64,000 nucleotides of DNA, taken from Candidatus Omnitrophota bacterium (lineage in GTDB: Bacteria > Hinthialibacterota > Hinthialibacteria > Hinthialibacterales > JAKPRU01). Within the stretch, counting starts at the first letter, position 1. Each line of letters opens with the position of its first letter. The position numbers and the translations under genes are program-made. Under the pieces are notes generated by a model. It made no database searches and had not been told where the DNA came from. It was given only the letters and a program-made list of their open reading frames with translations. The DNA lies in assembly GCA_029570205.1 (NCBI GenBank), contig JAKQSI010000053.1, positions 1-64,000 on the forward strand, read 5' to 3'. Below are positions 34,818-44,844 of this stretch, one piece after another.

Positions 34818-35124
34818 TTTCTCTTGGCAATTTCTCCGCTGCTATGGCTCCTTTAGCCACTCGATCTCTCATATATTTGCCGGCCTTAAATTGTACAATA
34901 TTTCTTGCCGGAACGTCAGCAGATTCTTTTGTCACCGGATTCCTTCCCACCCGCGCCGGTGTGCGTTTCACCCGAAATACACCAAAATTACGAACTTCAA
35001 TACGCCGCTCACGGGCCAGGGTTTCAATGAACGAATCAAATACGCATTCTACAATGGTCTTCGTGTGACTTTTTTTCTGGCGCGTCCGTTGCGCGACGAT
35101 TTCAATAATTTCTTTTTTGGTCAC
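34810..35124 (-). CDS. HU/IHF family DNA-binding protein (copy 2)
   Basis: A 104-residue HU-like protein. It begins VTKKEIIEIVAQRTRQKKS, with the DNA arm in IEVRNFGVFRVKRTPARVGR and the NIVQFKAGKYMRDRV ending. The true start is probably the GTG at 35124, which matches the family N-terminus; the open frame runs further upstream but only with a TTG. It differs from copy 1 and ends in a longer tail (AEKLPRENG). It lies downstream of the tRNA and is coupled to the Asp23 gene. Confidence 0.88.
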   Translation of the reverse strand: MTKKEIIEIVAQRTRQKKSHTKTIVECVFDSFIETLARERRIEVRNFGVFRVKRTPARVGRNPVTKESADVPARNIVQFKAGKYMRDRVAKGAIAAEKLPRENG

Positions 35125-35235
35125 GGCGATTTCTCTGTCTGCCCAGTGGCTCGAAAAGAATCCTTCTTCTTCCGTAAACACCACCTCTGCCTTCAACAGT
35201 GCGACACAGCGTCACAGCCTGCGCCGCATAATGAA

Positions 35236-35307
<72 letters not shown>

Positions 35308-35393
35308 TCACTCCTTCTTAAACAGTCTCCAAACGACCGTACGTTCCTATCGTCCTCGACGCACCTGATTTCTAACGATTAAGGTAAATCTAC

Positions 35394-35420
35394 AGTATAG
35401 CGATGCCCTTCTTATGTCAA
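35394..35420 (-). promoter_or_regulatory. Candidate tRNA-fMet promoter
   Basis: On the minus strand TTGACA (35420-35415) and TATACT (35399-35394) have near-consensus boxes with a short 15-bp spacer. They lie about 90 bp upstream of the tRNA 5' end. The spacing is suboptimal, so confidence is moderate. Confidence 0.45.
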
Positions 35421-35542
35421 GGCGAATTTTGCCTCCGCGGACACAGAAAAACACTCCCTGTCGGCATTATTCCAGGTTTATATCCCAAACGGACAATCCC
35501 GAGAAACCTGATCGGGAAGTGGACCGGTTATCCGGACCGCTT

Positions 35543-35851
35543 TCAAGACGGTTGTTCTTCCTTCGACTTGACAACCACTTCACCCTTTCGAGTATAGCCT
35601 AACCGCTCCCGAACCGCACCCTCCCAAGCCAGGGGATCCGTCTCCAGGGCTTTCGCCTCTGCTCGCAACCGATCCCGCTCCCTCGTCAGGTCCGAAATCT
35701 CCGTCTGAACACGCTTCACTTGCTTCTTAAAAACCGCCAAACGCTGATGCCGTTCGGCAACAAACCATCCACCGACAAGTACCGCTGCCACCAGCAGAAT
35801 CATCAGGGCCGGTGTAAACAGGTCGTGCAGGATGCCGTTCTTCAGATTCAT
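35543..35851 (-). CDS. Septum formation initiator, FtsB/DivIC-like
   Basis: A 102-residue protein of the FtsB/DivIC family, which links early and late parts of the cell-division machinery. It has a single N-terminal membrane helix (about 14-31), then a coiled coil (LAVFKKQVKRVQTEISDLTRERDRLRAE) and the family tail with DPLAWEGAVRERLGYTRKGE, where Glu-Arg-Leu-Gly is typical. It starts 15 bp after the stop of eno. The eno-ftsB order is conserved in many bacteria, which supports the call. Confidence 0.88.
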   Translation of the reverse strand: MNLKNGILHDLFTPALMILLVAAVLVGGWFVAERHQRLAVFKKQVKRVQTEISDLTRERDRLRAEAKALETDPLAWEGAVRERLGYTRKGEVVVKSKEEQPS

Positions 35852-35866
35852 CTAAGTACCGTAAAC

Positions 35867-37520
<1,654 letters not shown>

Positions 37521-39710
37521 ATGCGAGAGGCTTCGCAAACGTTGCATAAATTGATTCACCGGCAGACTCTCTTATGGCTGATGCCGGTGTTGCTTGTCTC
37601 CGCGGGCTGTAAGACCGTTTCGCCCCGGAAGGCTCCTTCCGCCATGATGGCCCCGCCTGAAGTTTCCTCGGTTACGCCGCCTGTCCAGCCGGAAACGTCG
37701 GTTGATGTGGAACCACCGGCGACGGTCGAGGACATCACCGGGGAGCGGAAACTGACCAAGGGGCAAGAGAACCTGATCCTTCAGGAGCTATGGGCCGGAA
37801 CACTGGCGCACCAGAAAGGGGAGATTGAGGAGGCCCGTCTCCACTATCAACGGATTCTTGACATTGTGCCGGATTCTCCTCATGCGCTATGCCAAATGGC
37901 AAAGACTTATTTGGAAACAGAGAATTATGATGAGGCATTGAAGTATGCGGAGAAAGCGGTCCAGGCGGATCCCTCTAAGACCGATGCCCTCGAGATCCTG
38001 GGCCAGGCGTATGCGCAGAAAAAAGAATATGCCAAAGCCGCCGAGCAGTACCGGCGGATTCTGGAACTAAACCCGCATTCCATTCCCGCTTTGCAGCAGC
38101 TGGCGGAAATGCGGGCGCTGGATGGAAAAGTCGATGAGGCGGTGGAGATCTATCGGCAGCTGGTCGTGGCCGATCCGGGCCGATCCGGGCTGTATTATTT
38201 TTTCATTTCCTCGATTCTGACCGATGCGCAGCGGTATCCGGAAGCGATTGAGGCTTTTCTGAAACTCCTTGATGAGTACCCCGATCATTACAAAACCTAT
38301 TTTGATATTGCCGATTTATATGAGAGGCTGGGCAAGGTCGATGAAGCAGTGGATGTTTTTCTTCGCGCTTTGAAACAGGGACCGCCGCCCCAGGTGGAGA
38401 CACTGGTGCGTTCACGCCTGGCCCGTCTGTATTTACGTCGCGGCTCGCGCGCGGAGGCCTATGCGCAATATGCGCGGATTCGCCAGCTGAATCCGGAGGA
38501 CAAAAGCGCCGTGTCTACCATGGCCCTGCTCCTTCTGCACGACAAGGAGTATGACCGTGCGCTCGGCCTGGCGGATGAATTGCTCGCGGCGGACCCCATG
38601 GATCTTCAGTCCGTCTTGCTCAAATGCGACATTCTCGCGCAAAAAGATCAGTGGAAAGAGAGTGCGGACCTGTTCCTCAAGTCTTTTCAGGATGTCATTG
38701 AGCAAGTCGCCAAAGGACAATTTACACCGGACCGCGCGGATGAGTTTTGTGCCGCCCTGCTGGAGGCCAAAACACGGGTTTTGTTTATCCGATCCCAGCG
38801 GGTCGATGCGCTGATTGGGGTACTGCGTGATGGAATTCAAAAATGTCCCGAAAGTCGCTATTTCCCGCTGGCGCTCCTTGTCACGCGCGTGGAGGCCGAT
38901 CAGAAAGACGCTCAGCTGACCGAGGAGATCGAACAGGTCCTTCGGCAATGGGATTCCTCGGTAGGAGAGAACGATCGCAAGAATTATCTGCTTTATCTCG
39001 CGGCATTATACGAGAATGGGACCCTCGGAACTCTCTCGGAGGGCGAATTTGCGCCGATCGTCATCGACATTCTTCTTCAGGCATCCGAGAAATTCACGGA
39101 TGATGCCGCCTCTCCCCTGATCCTCTCTATTCTTCAGTTCAATGCAAACGACTGGGCCAATGCGGAAAAATCCCTTTTGCTTGTGACACAACGAACCCCC
39201 CCCAGCGATCCCAAACACCAGGAGGCGCTTGAACGTCTGGCATTGGCCTGCGAGAAAATGAAACGGGTGGATGATGCGGTTGGTGTGATTCGCAAGATGA
39301 TTGAAATCGCGCCGGAAAAAGCCTCCCCATATAATATGCTGGGATATCTGTATGCGGAAAATAACCGGAACCTGGAAGAGGCGGAGACCCTTGTCAAGAA
39401 AGCCCTGGAAATTGCCCCGAACGACGGGAATTTCATCGACAGCCTCGGATGGGTGTACTATCGCCAGGGCCGATATCAGGAAGCGTTAGACACATTGATT
39501 CTTGCCAGGCAGAAAAGCGGGCAAGACCACCCGGTGATTTGCGACCACTTGGGAGATGCCTATCAGGCGATGGGAAAGATACCCGAAGCAGTTGAACTCT
39601 GGCGGCGCGCTCTCGAAATCGGTCCGCAGTATCCGTTCGATTTCACCCCTGAATTCAAGCGCGCTGTGGAAGACAAAATCCGCAAATCGGAACAGCAACT
39701 GACACCATGA
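37521..39710 (+). CDS. TPR-repeat lipoprotein
   Basis: A 729-residue lipoprotein. The signal peptide ends in the lipobox LVSAGC with Cys30 as the lipidated residue, followed by a Pro/Val-rich linker to about residue 75. From about 90 onward there are many 34-residue TPR units, for example QKGEIEEARLHYQRILDIVP and KKEYAKAAEQYRRILELNPH, and a final block near 600-700. TPR lipoproteins usually assemble envelope or export complexes. It overlaps the next gene by four bases (ATGA), suggesting co-translation with the YqeK-like enzyme. Confidence 0.88.
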   Translation: MREASQTLHKLIHRQTLLWLMPVLLVSAGCKTVSPRKAPSAMMAPPEVSSVTPPVQPETSVDVEPPATVEDITGERKLTKGQENLILQELWAGTLAHQKGEIEEARLHYQRILDIVPDSPHALCQMAKTYLETENYDEALKYAEKAVQADPSKTDALEILGQAYAQKKEYAKAAEQYRRILELNPHSIPALQQLAEMRALDGKVDEAVEIYRQLVVADPGRSGLYYFFISSILTDAQRYPEAIEAFLKLLDEYPDHYKTYFDIADLYERLGKVDEAVDVFLRALKQGPPPQVETLVRSRLARLYLRRGSRAEAYAQYARIRQLNPEDKSAVSTMALLLLHDKEYDRALGLADELLAADPMDLQSVLLKCDILAQKDQWKESADLFLKSFQDVIEQVAKGQFTPDRADEFCAALLEAKTRVLFIRSQRVDALIGVLRDGIQKCPESRYFPLALLVTRVEADQKDAQLTEEIEQVLRQWDSSVGENDRKNYLLYLAALYENGTLGTLSEGEFAPIVIDILLQASEKFTDDAASPLILSILQFNANDWANAEKSLLLVTQRTPPSDPKHQEALERLALACEKMKRVDDAVGVIRKMIEIAPEKASPYNMLGYLYAENNRNLEEAETLVKKALEIAPNDGNFIDSLGWVYYRQGRYQEALDTLILARQKSGQDHPVICDHLGDAYQAMGKIPEAVELWRRALEIGPQYPFDFTPEFKRAVEDKIRKSEQQLTP

Positions 39711-40336
39711 ATCTCTCAAAAGAACCTGACACGGTGGCGGACCTTCTTACCGCCCTGAAGGAGGTTTTGTCTCCCGAACGGATTCAGCACTGTATCGGTG
39801 TTCGGGACACCTCGGTGGAGTTGTACCGGGCCTGGAATGGGGATTCGGCGGACATCGAAATCCTGGCGCAAGCCGCGCTTCTTCACGATGTGGCGAAAGA
39901 AATGGATGGCGAGGCGATGCGGCAGGCGATTGCCGAAGGCTGGATTGTGTTCGGTAATGACCTGCTGGAAACGCGCGGCCTGGTTCATGCGCCTCTGTCG
40001 GCAGTGTACGCGGAGCGCCGGTTCGGCCTGCAAGACAGGGACGCTCTGTTTGCCATCGCCTATCATCCCACGGGGCATCCCGATTTCGGCGATCTGGGCC
40101 TGGCGATTTTTCTCGCAGACTATCTGGAGCCGAACCGGACATTCGAGAACCACCGGGAAGTGTTGCTTTCATTGGCATACAAGGACCCTGTCCCAGCTGC
40201 GTTGGAAGTTGCCCGGCAGAAAATCGACATTATGAAACTGAAGAATCGCTCCCCGCACCCGGTCTCAATCGCGTTTCACGATCACTTGCAGCAACGCCTC
40301 GAACCGGAAAAAGCCGCCGGTAAAATGCCGCTGTGA
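39707..40336 (+). CDS. YqeK-like HD-domain hydrolase
   Basis: A 209-residue HD-domain protein resembling YqeK, which hydrolyses diadenosine tetraphosphate symmetrically. Seen are SPERIQHCIGVRDTS with the first His, AALLHDVAKEMD carrying the HD pair, a later His in GLVHAPLSA, and the signature AYHPTGHPD...IFLADYLEPNRTFENH. In YqeK the late motif is I-x-x-H-T-T-G; here it is AYHPTGH. The normal next gene, RsfS, is absent; instead it is coupled to the TPR lipoprotein. Confidence 0.85.
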   Translation: MNLSKEPDTVADLLTALKEVLSPERIQHCIGVRDTSVELYRAWNGDSADIEILAQAALLHDVAKEMDGEAMRQAIAEGWIVFGNDLLETRGLVHAPLSAVYAERRFGLQDRDALFAIAYHPTGHPDFGDLGLAIFLADYLEPNRTFENHREVLLSLAYKDPVPAALEVARQKIDIMKLKNRSPHPVSIAFHDHLQQRLEPEKAAGKMPL

Positions 40337-40461
40337 CCTAAAGATATCTCCCTGTATCTCTCCCGGCGGAATAGAGAACAGTACGATTGTTCGTGATTGA
40401 GTCCGCAATCCGCCTCAATCCACTATTCATCCTTCGTCCTTCATCGTTTACAATCGGCGCC

Positions 40462-41412
40462 ATGCCACATGAGCCGATCCACCCGATTATCGAATTGACC
40501 GAACAGGAGGCCGCAAGCGTTCTGTCTTCGTGGCTGGACCGCGAGGTGCAGGTTCATGCTGTGCGTCGGCTGGTCGGGGGGTGTGTCAATACGGTGGTGC
40601 GGGTGGATTTCGATGGGGATGAGGTGGTTGTGAAATTGTCGCGCCTGGTGGGAGACTCGAAACTGGACGAGGAATGCGATGTCCTGAAATTCTTTGAGCA
40701 AGTCCCCTCGTTTCGTGTCCCGCGCCTGTTGTATCGGGATATTTCGGGCCGGTCGGTTCCGTACTCTTTTTACATAATGGAGTACCTCAATGGAGTGAAC
40801 ATGGCGGATGCCTCTTCCATGCTGGGAGCCGGGGACCGTATGGTGATCGAGCGGGAAATCGCCGAGGCGGTGGTGAACCTGCATGAACTCCGTCGTGAGC
40901 AGTTCGGCCCCTGTACCGGCGACGAGCAGGATCGGAAATGGAGCGCCTGTTTCGGTCGGCGGTTCGACCGCACTGTTGCGCAAATCCGCGAGAAACAACT
41001 CCTTGAACCGAATATCCTGGAACAGGTTATAGAAATTAAAAGGGCCTTTTGCCCCCTGTTGGATACGGCGGCTGCGCCGGCGCTGACCCATGGAGATATT
41101 TGGGCGACAAATATCATTCTGTCGCCTGCAAGCGGGGCTTGGTCGCTGGGGGGATTTGTCGATCCGGGCGGGCTGTTTGCGCACCCGGAATATGAACTGG
41201 CGTACCTGGATATCTGGAACACAGTGGGAAGGACTTTTCATGAGATTTACCGGTCTTATCATCCGATTGAGCCGGGTTATGAGTTGCGTAGACTTTTCTA
41301 CTGGCTTCATACATTGTTGATTCATGTGCGTGCATTTCAGTCCGATTACTATCGTTCCGCTGCGCACCAGTTAATCGAGCAAATGATTCGGATGGTGAGG
41401 AAAGGGAGATAG
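40462..41412 (+). CDS. Fructosamine-kinase/APH-like phosphotransferase
   Basis: A 316-residue kinase-fold protein of the aminoglycoside phosphotransferase superfamily, close to fructosamine-3-kinases. The nucleotide-binding beta region is RLVGGCVNTVVRVDFDGDEVVVKLS, the linker VPYSFYIMEYLNG, the catalytic loop LTHGDIWATNIIL (His-Gly-Asp with Asn), and a metal-binding FVDPGGLFAHPEYELAYLD. Fructosamine kinases carry HGDLWxGN here. ATG at 40462 is chosen because it fits the family N-terminus, although no clear ribosome site precedes it. The substrate is not known. Confidence 0.82.
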   Translation: MPHEPIHPIIELTEQEAASVLSSWLDREVQVHAVRRLVGGCVNTVVRVDFDGDEVVVKLSRLVGDSKLDEECDVLKFFEQVPSFRVPRLLYRDISGRSVPYSFYIMEYLNGVNMADASSMLGAGDRMVIEREIAEAVVNLHELRREQFGPCTGDEQDRKWSACFGRRFDRTVAQIREKQLLEPNILEQVIEIKRAFCPLLDTAAAPALTHGDIWATNIILSPASGAWSLGGFVDPGGLFAHPEYELAYLDIWNTVGRTFHEIYRSYHPIEPGYELRRLFYWLHTLLIHVRAFQSDYYRSAAHQLIEQMIRMVRKGR

Positions 41413-41433
41413 ACGGTTGATACCCCCTTCAAT

Positions 41434-41504
41434 CCCCCCGTAAACGGGGGGAAGAGTTTCGCGGCCAACGGGGGAACATTTTCCCTCCCCGTTTACGGGG
41501 AGGG
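41434..41504. repeat. Pair of CCCCGTAAACGGGG hairpins
   Basis: Two strong palindromes lie between the kinase gene and the FAD gene: CCCCCCGTAAACGGGGGG at 41434-41451 and one with arms CCCTCCCCGT/ACGGGGAGGG at 41483-41504. Both contain the CCCCGT..ACGGGG core in opposite orientation. They could stop transcription, although no T-run follows, or be a dispersed element. Confidence 0.65.
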
Positions 41505-41639
41505 CCGGGGAGGGGTTCTTGACGGTGTTGGTGGGGAGGGCTGGCGGTTCTTCAGTCCACTTTGTCCACAATGTTCGCTCCGGTTTCCGCCGGAATGATG
41601 GGGAACATGGGACATTATACAATATGGAGGTCACATTAC

Positions 41640-42938
41640 ATGCATGTCGGTATTATCGGTGGCGGAATGACCGGACTGGGCGCGGCGGATGAGCTCTCGC
41701 GCAACGGGATTCGCTGCACGGTTTTCGAGAAGGACAGCGCTCTTGGGGGATTGGCCGGGTCGTTCCAAATCGACGGGGTGTACCTGGAGAAGTTCTATCA
41801 CCATTTGTTCACCAGCGATACCGCCGCGAAAGAGATGATCGAACGTGTGGGGCTGGCGGACGACTTGCAGTGGCTGCCGACCTCGAACTGTTACTATCTC
41901 AACCGGATATACCGTCTCAGCACCCCCCTGGACCTGCTTCGATTTACTGCCGTCGGATTCATGGATCGCATTCGCCTGGGCGCGTTGGCTCTCAGGGTCC
42001 GAACGGTGAAAGACTGGAGACCGCTGGAGCAGATCACCGCGCGTGACTGGCTCATACAAATGGCCGGGGAAGGGGTTTACCGTGGGGTGTGGGAGCCGCT
42101 GCTGCGCGGCAAATTCGGGCGCTATGCCGATGAGGTGGCGGCCGTGTGGATCTGGAACAAACTGAAATTGCGCGGCGGGTCGCGTGGCAGCAAACAGGAA
42201 GAACGTCTGGGGTATGTTCGCGGGGGATTCGGACGGGCGATTGATTTGTGGGAGAAGCAGCTCCGCGAACGCGGCGTGGCGTTCCATTTGAATTCGGAGG
42301 TGAGCCGGGTTCAGGCGGAGAACGGTTCCGTAACCGGCCTGGTGGCCGATGGGCAATTCCTCGCTTTCGACAGTGTTCTGATGACTGCCGCTCCGGAAAT
42401 CCTGCTTCAACTTGCCCCGGATCTCCCATCGGAATACCGGCAACAGCTCGCCAAAATCAAGTATCTTGCGAATACCTGCCTTGTGATGCGCCTGGATCGA
42501 TCCCTTTCAGATGCGTACTGGTTGAATGTGGGAGATCCGTCGATCCCGTTCACCGGCGTCATCGAACACACCAACATGCAGCGACCGGAGGACTATGGCG
42601 GGGCGCATATCGCTTACCTGTCGCGGTACCTGGATACGGATGATCCTTATTACCAAATGAATGCAGAGCCGCTTCTGGACGCCTATTGTCCGTATCTGGA
42701 ACGGATGTTCCGTGGGTTCAGCCGGGACTGGGTCAAACAGGTGTGGAGATGGCGGGAACGTTACACCCAGCCGTTGATCGGCTTGAATTACTCCAGGATC
42801 AAGCCGCCGTTTGAGACTCCGCTCAATCACCTCTGGCTCTGCTGCATGGCTCAAGTTTACCCGGAGGATCGGGGAACGAACTACGCAATTGTCTACGGTC
42901 GGAAGGTCGCCGGGGAGATGCTTCGGATGAGCGGATAA
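41640..42938 (+). CDS. FAD-dependent amine-oxidase-like protein (protoporphyrinogen oxidase/UDP-sugar mutase type)
   Basis: A 432-residue flavoprotein. The N-terminus HVGIIGGGMTGLGAADELSR is the FAD dinucleotide-binding loop, followed by VFEKDSALGGLAGSFQIDG. The order FYHHLFTSD, PLLRGKFGRYADEVAAVWIW and RGGFGRAIDLWEKQLRERG matches NAD(P)-binding amine-oxidase-like proteins that are common in polysaccharide clusters. The C-terminus has YPEDRGTNYAIVYGRKVAGEM. The start at 41640 has GGAGGT nine bases upstream; longer versions disturb the Rossmann start. Its position at the edge of the exopolysaccharide genes suggests sugar or lipid-carrier modification. The substrate is unknown. Confidence 0.82.
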   Translation: MHVGIIGGGMTGLGAADELSRNGIRCTVFEKDSALGGLAGSFQIDGVYLEKFYHHLFTSDTAAKEMIERVGLADDLQWLPTSNCYYLNRIYRLSTPLDLLRFTAVGFMDRIRLGALALRVRTVKDWRPLEQITARDWLIQMAGEGVYRGVWEPLLRGKFGRYADEVAAVWIWNKLKLRGGSRGSKQEERLGYVRGGFGRAIDLWEKQLRERGVAFHLNSEVSRVQAENGSVTGLVADGQFLAFDSVLMTAAPEILLQLAPDLPSEYRQQLAKIKYLANTCLVMRLDRSLSDAYWLNVGDPSIPFTGVIEHTNMQRPEDYGGAHIAYLSRYLDTDDPYYQMNAEPLLDAYCPYLERMFRGFSRDWVKQVWRWRERYTQPLIGLNYSRIKPPFETPLNHLWLCCMAQVYPEDRGTNYAIVYGRKVAGEMLRMSG

Positions 42939-42971
42939 CGCGGTTCTTGGGTAGGAGTGTCCGCGGCGCTG

Positions 42972-43721
42972 TCACGCTTTCTCGATCCACCCCTCGGCGC
43001 CGCAACGGGGCACGACCGGGTATTGGTCGTACGCGGCGCACACAGGGAGATCGGCTCCCAATCCGAGACCTTTCAGCGCCCGCCCGTGCCGGGATTGTTC
43101 CAGAACTGCAAGCGGATCGTCCTGGTGCGATTGAAAATAGTCCAACGCAGCGACCGCCGAGTCGGCGAGATCGAATCGCGAGGGCGAAATGCTTTGCAGG
43201 CCGTTCAGGATTCCCCCGGCGGCGAAGAAATCCTCCAGGCCAAACTCCCCCTCCTGACCCGCGCAAACACAGAGAATCCGTGCAGGCGAATCGGATTCCA
43301 GGCGGCTGTGCAGGAACTCCACAACTGCCGAAAGGTTCACCAAAGCGCCCGCGATGACACATCGCGCTGTATGGGAACGCACAAGCGCGACGGTTCCATT
43401 GGTTGTTTTCAGTACGATCCGTCGGTTACGGACCCGTTCGGGCACAAATTCACGCGGGGAGTTCCCCAAGTCAAATCCCTCCGGCGGGAGACCGCCGACT
43501 TCGCCGCAAAGCAGCGCCGACTCCCCATCCCGGCGCAGGTTCTCGGAAACCCGAACGGCTTCCTCTACCGTCATTACCGGAAAAATCCCACGCGCCCCGG
43601 AATGAAGCGCGGCGGCAATACTGGTTGTCGCACGGAGCACGTCGATTACCACGACCACGCTTTGCTCCAATGCAAAATGGGCCAAACCGTTGGGTATTAT
43701 GACAACATCTAGTGGAATCAT
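42972..43721 (-). CDS. 2-phosphosulfolactate phosphatase-like protein (ComB family)
   Basis: A 249-residue ComB-family protein. ComB removes phosphate from 2-phosphosulfolactate in coenzyme M synthesis in archaea; many bacteria carry homologues whose role is unclear. Motifs are VVVIDVLRATTSIAAALHSG, CGEVGGLPPEGFDLGNSP, LKTTNGTVAL and CAGQEGEFGLEDFFAAGGI. The start at 43721 removes a non-homologous 91-residue upstream extension. The gene lies 46 bp downstream of the PilZ-STAS gene, probably in one operon. No coenzyme M genes are nearby. Confidence 0.88.
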   Translation of the reverse strand: MIPLDVVIIPNGLAHFALEQSVVVVIDVLRATTSIAAALHSGARGIFPVMTVEEAVRVSENLRRDGESALLCGEVGGLPPEGFDLGNSPREFVPERVRNRRIVLKTTNGTVALVRSHTARCVIAGALVNLSAVVEFLHSRLESDSPARILCVCAGQEGEFGLEDFFAAGGILNGLQSISPSRFDLADSAVAALDYFQSHQDDPLAVLEQSRHGRALKGLGLGADLPVCAAYDQYPVVPRCGAEGWIEKA

Positions 43722-43767
43722 TGTTCTAAGTGCTGAGATAAGAATCCTGTCGGTATCTCCCCGAAAA

Positions 43768-44622
43768 TCAGCCGGAGGATCCGGATGAAGGGTCCGGGCC
43801 GGACGGCGAATCGGTTGTTCCTTCCGATGTTGGATCATCTGTGGTACGCGGTCCCGATTCGAGTGCATCCAGCCCGCTGCACAGAGCATCCCGCGCTTCC
43901 TGCACCGTTGGAAATCCACGAATCTCCCCCAGTACTTCCAGGCACCAGGACTGCGAGCTGACCACCGCCAGGGCATACGCGAGATCCTGCTCATTCAATT
44001 CGCTTCGCAGTCGGGTACAGAACTTCTCGACGGAGATTCGGTTTATGTCCGTCAATCCTGAAAAATCCACGAGGACGAGACATTGACGGATATCGTGGAC
44101 AACATCCTTGGCCAGATCGATCGCCGCGCCCGGTGTAAGCTTGCCTTTTACAGAAAATGTTCCAACTCGCTCCGAGTAAGAGAAATCGGCGCGCAGAGGT
44201 GGGTTGCGTTTTTGTGCCAGGGGATAAGTTCGACCTTCGTCCGACACATTGTCGAATCGAACCGCGAATTGCTGTTTCGCCGGAAGTACCCGCGTGATCT
44301 CGCCCTTCGATCGTCGAAGCCTGAATTGTCTACCCAGCTTTTTCAGCATGGTCTCAAAACGCTGCACGTCGGGGGCCGACAACAATGGGGCCAGTTGTTT
44401 GAATCCCTCCACGTCCAGACCTTCAATCAACTCCAGAACAAGCCCCTTTTTGATCCCACCATGAGATGGGAATCCCGCCAATAAACTCCCGCTTAAACTG
44501 AAATCCACCATCTGTGCTCCCCAGCACAGGAGAGAACCTTCTTCGCGAACCAGAACGGGACGGTTGATGACACGGCGAGGCGCACGGGATGGAAATCGCG
44601 CGGTCGAACGAGGTTTGAACAT
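43768..44622 (-). CDS. PilZ-like and STAS-like two-domain protein
   Basis: A 284-residue cytoplasmic protein with two parts. Residues about 10-135 look like a PilZ domain: basic RAPRRVINR followed by the DFSLSGSLL motif (DxSxxG), the c-di-GMP-binding pattern. Residues about 150-245 resemble a STAS domain: VGTFSVKGKLTPGAAIDLAK and CLVLVDFSGLTDINRISVEKF. The tail is Ser/Pro/Gly-rich. The pairing suggests a c-di-GMP-responsive partner-switch component. It lies between the ComB gene and the Wzc-like gene, on the same strand, so a role in regulating the polysaccharide system is a reasonable guess. Confidence 0.7.
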   Translation of the reverse strand: MFKPRSTARFPSRAPRRVINRPVLVREEGSLLCWGAQMVDFSLSGSLLAGFPSHGGIKKGLVLELIEGLDVEGFKQLAPLLSAPDVQRFETMLKKLGRQFRLRRSKGEITRVLPAKQQFAVRFDNVSDEGRTYPLAQKRNPPLRADFSYSERVGTFSVKGKLTPGAAIDLAKDVVHDIRQCLVLVDFSGLTDINRISVEKFCTRLRSELNEQDLAYALAVVSSQSWCLEVLGEIRGFPTVQEARDALCSGLDALESGPRTTDDPTSEGTTDSPSGPDPSSGSSG

Positions 44623-44844
44623 GTCTCAATCCTGGATTCCGGCCCACCTGAATCGATCCCGCCCCCAGTGAAGCGGATGTCTATTAGCCGGTCATTCTAT
44701 CTGCAATCCCCCAGACCCGACCGAACTCAATAAATTATGCGATATTCCTGCATCCGACAATACCAGCTGTCGTTTCTATGTCGGCGCCCGGATTTACATA
44801 ACAGTTTTTTCACCTCTGTCTGCCTCAAGCGGATGATGGTTCTA
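44623..44844. other. 222-bp intergenic region
   Basis: No gene is seen. It separates the Wzc-like gene end (44845) from the start of the PilZ-STAS gene (44622) and so may hold the latter's promoter; I did not find a convincing -35/-10 pair. Confidence 0.5.

Noticed and set aside
43722-43994. 91-residue N-terminal extension of the ComB protein
   Set aside because: It overlaps the upstream PilZ-STAS gene and is unlike ComB; the family N-terminus begins at 43721.
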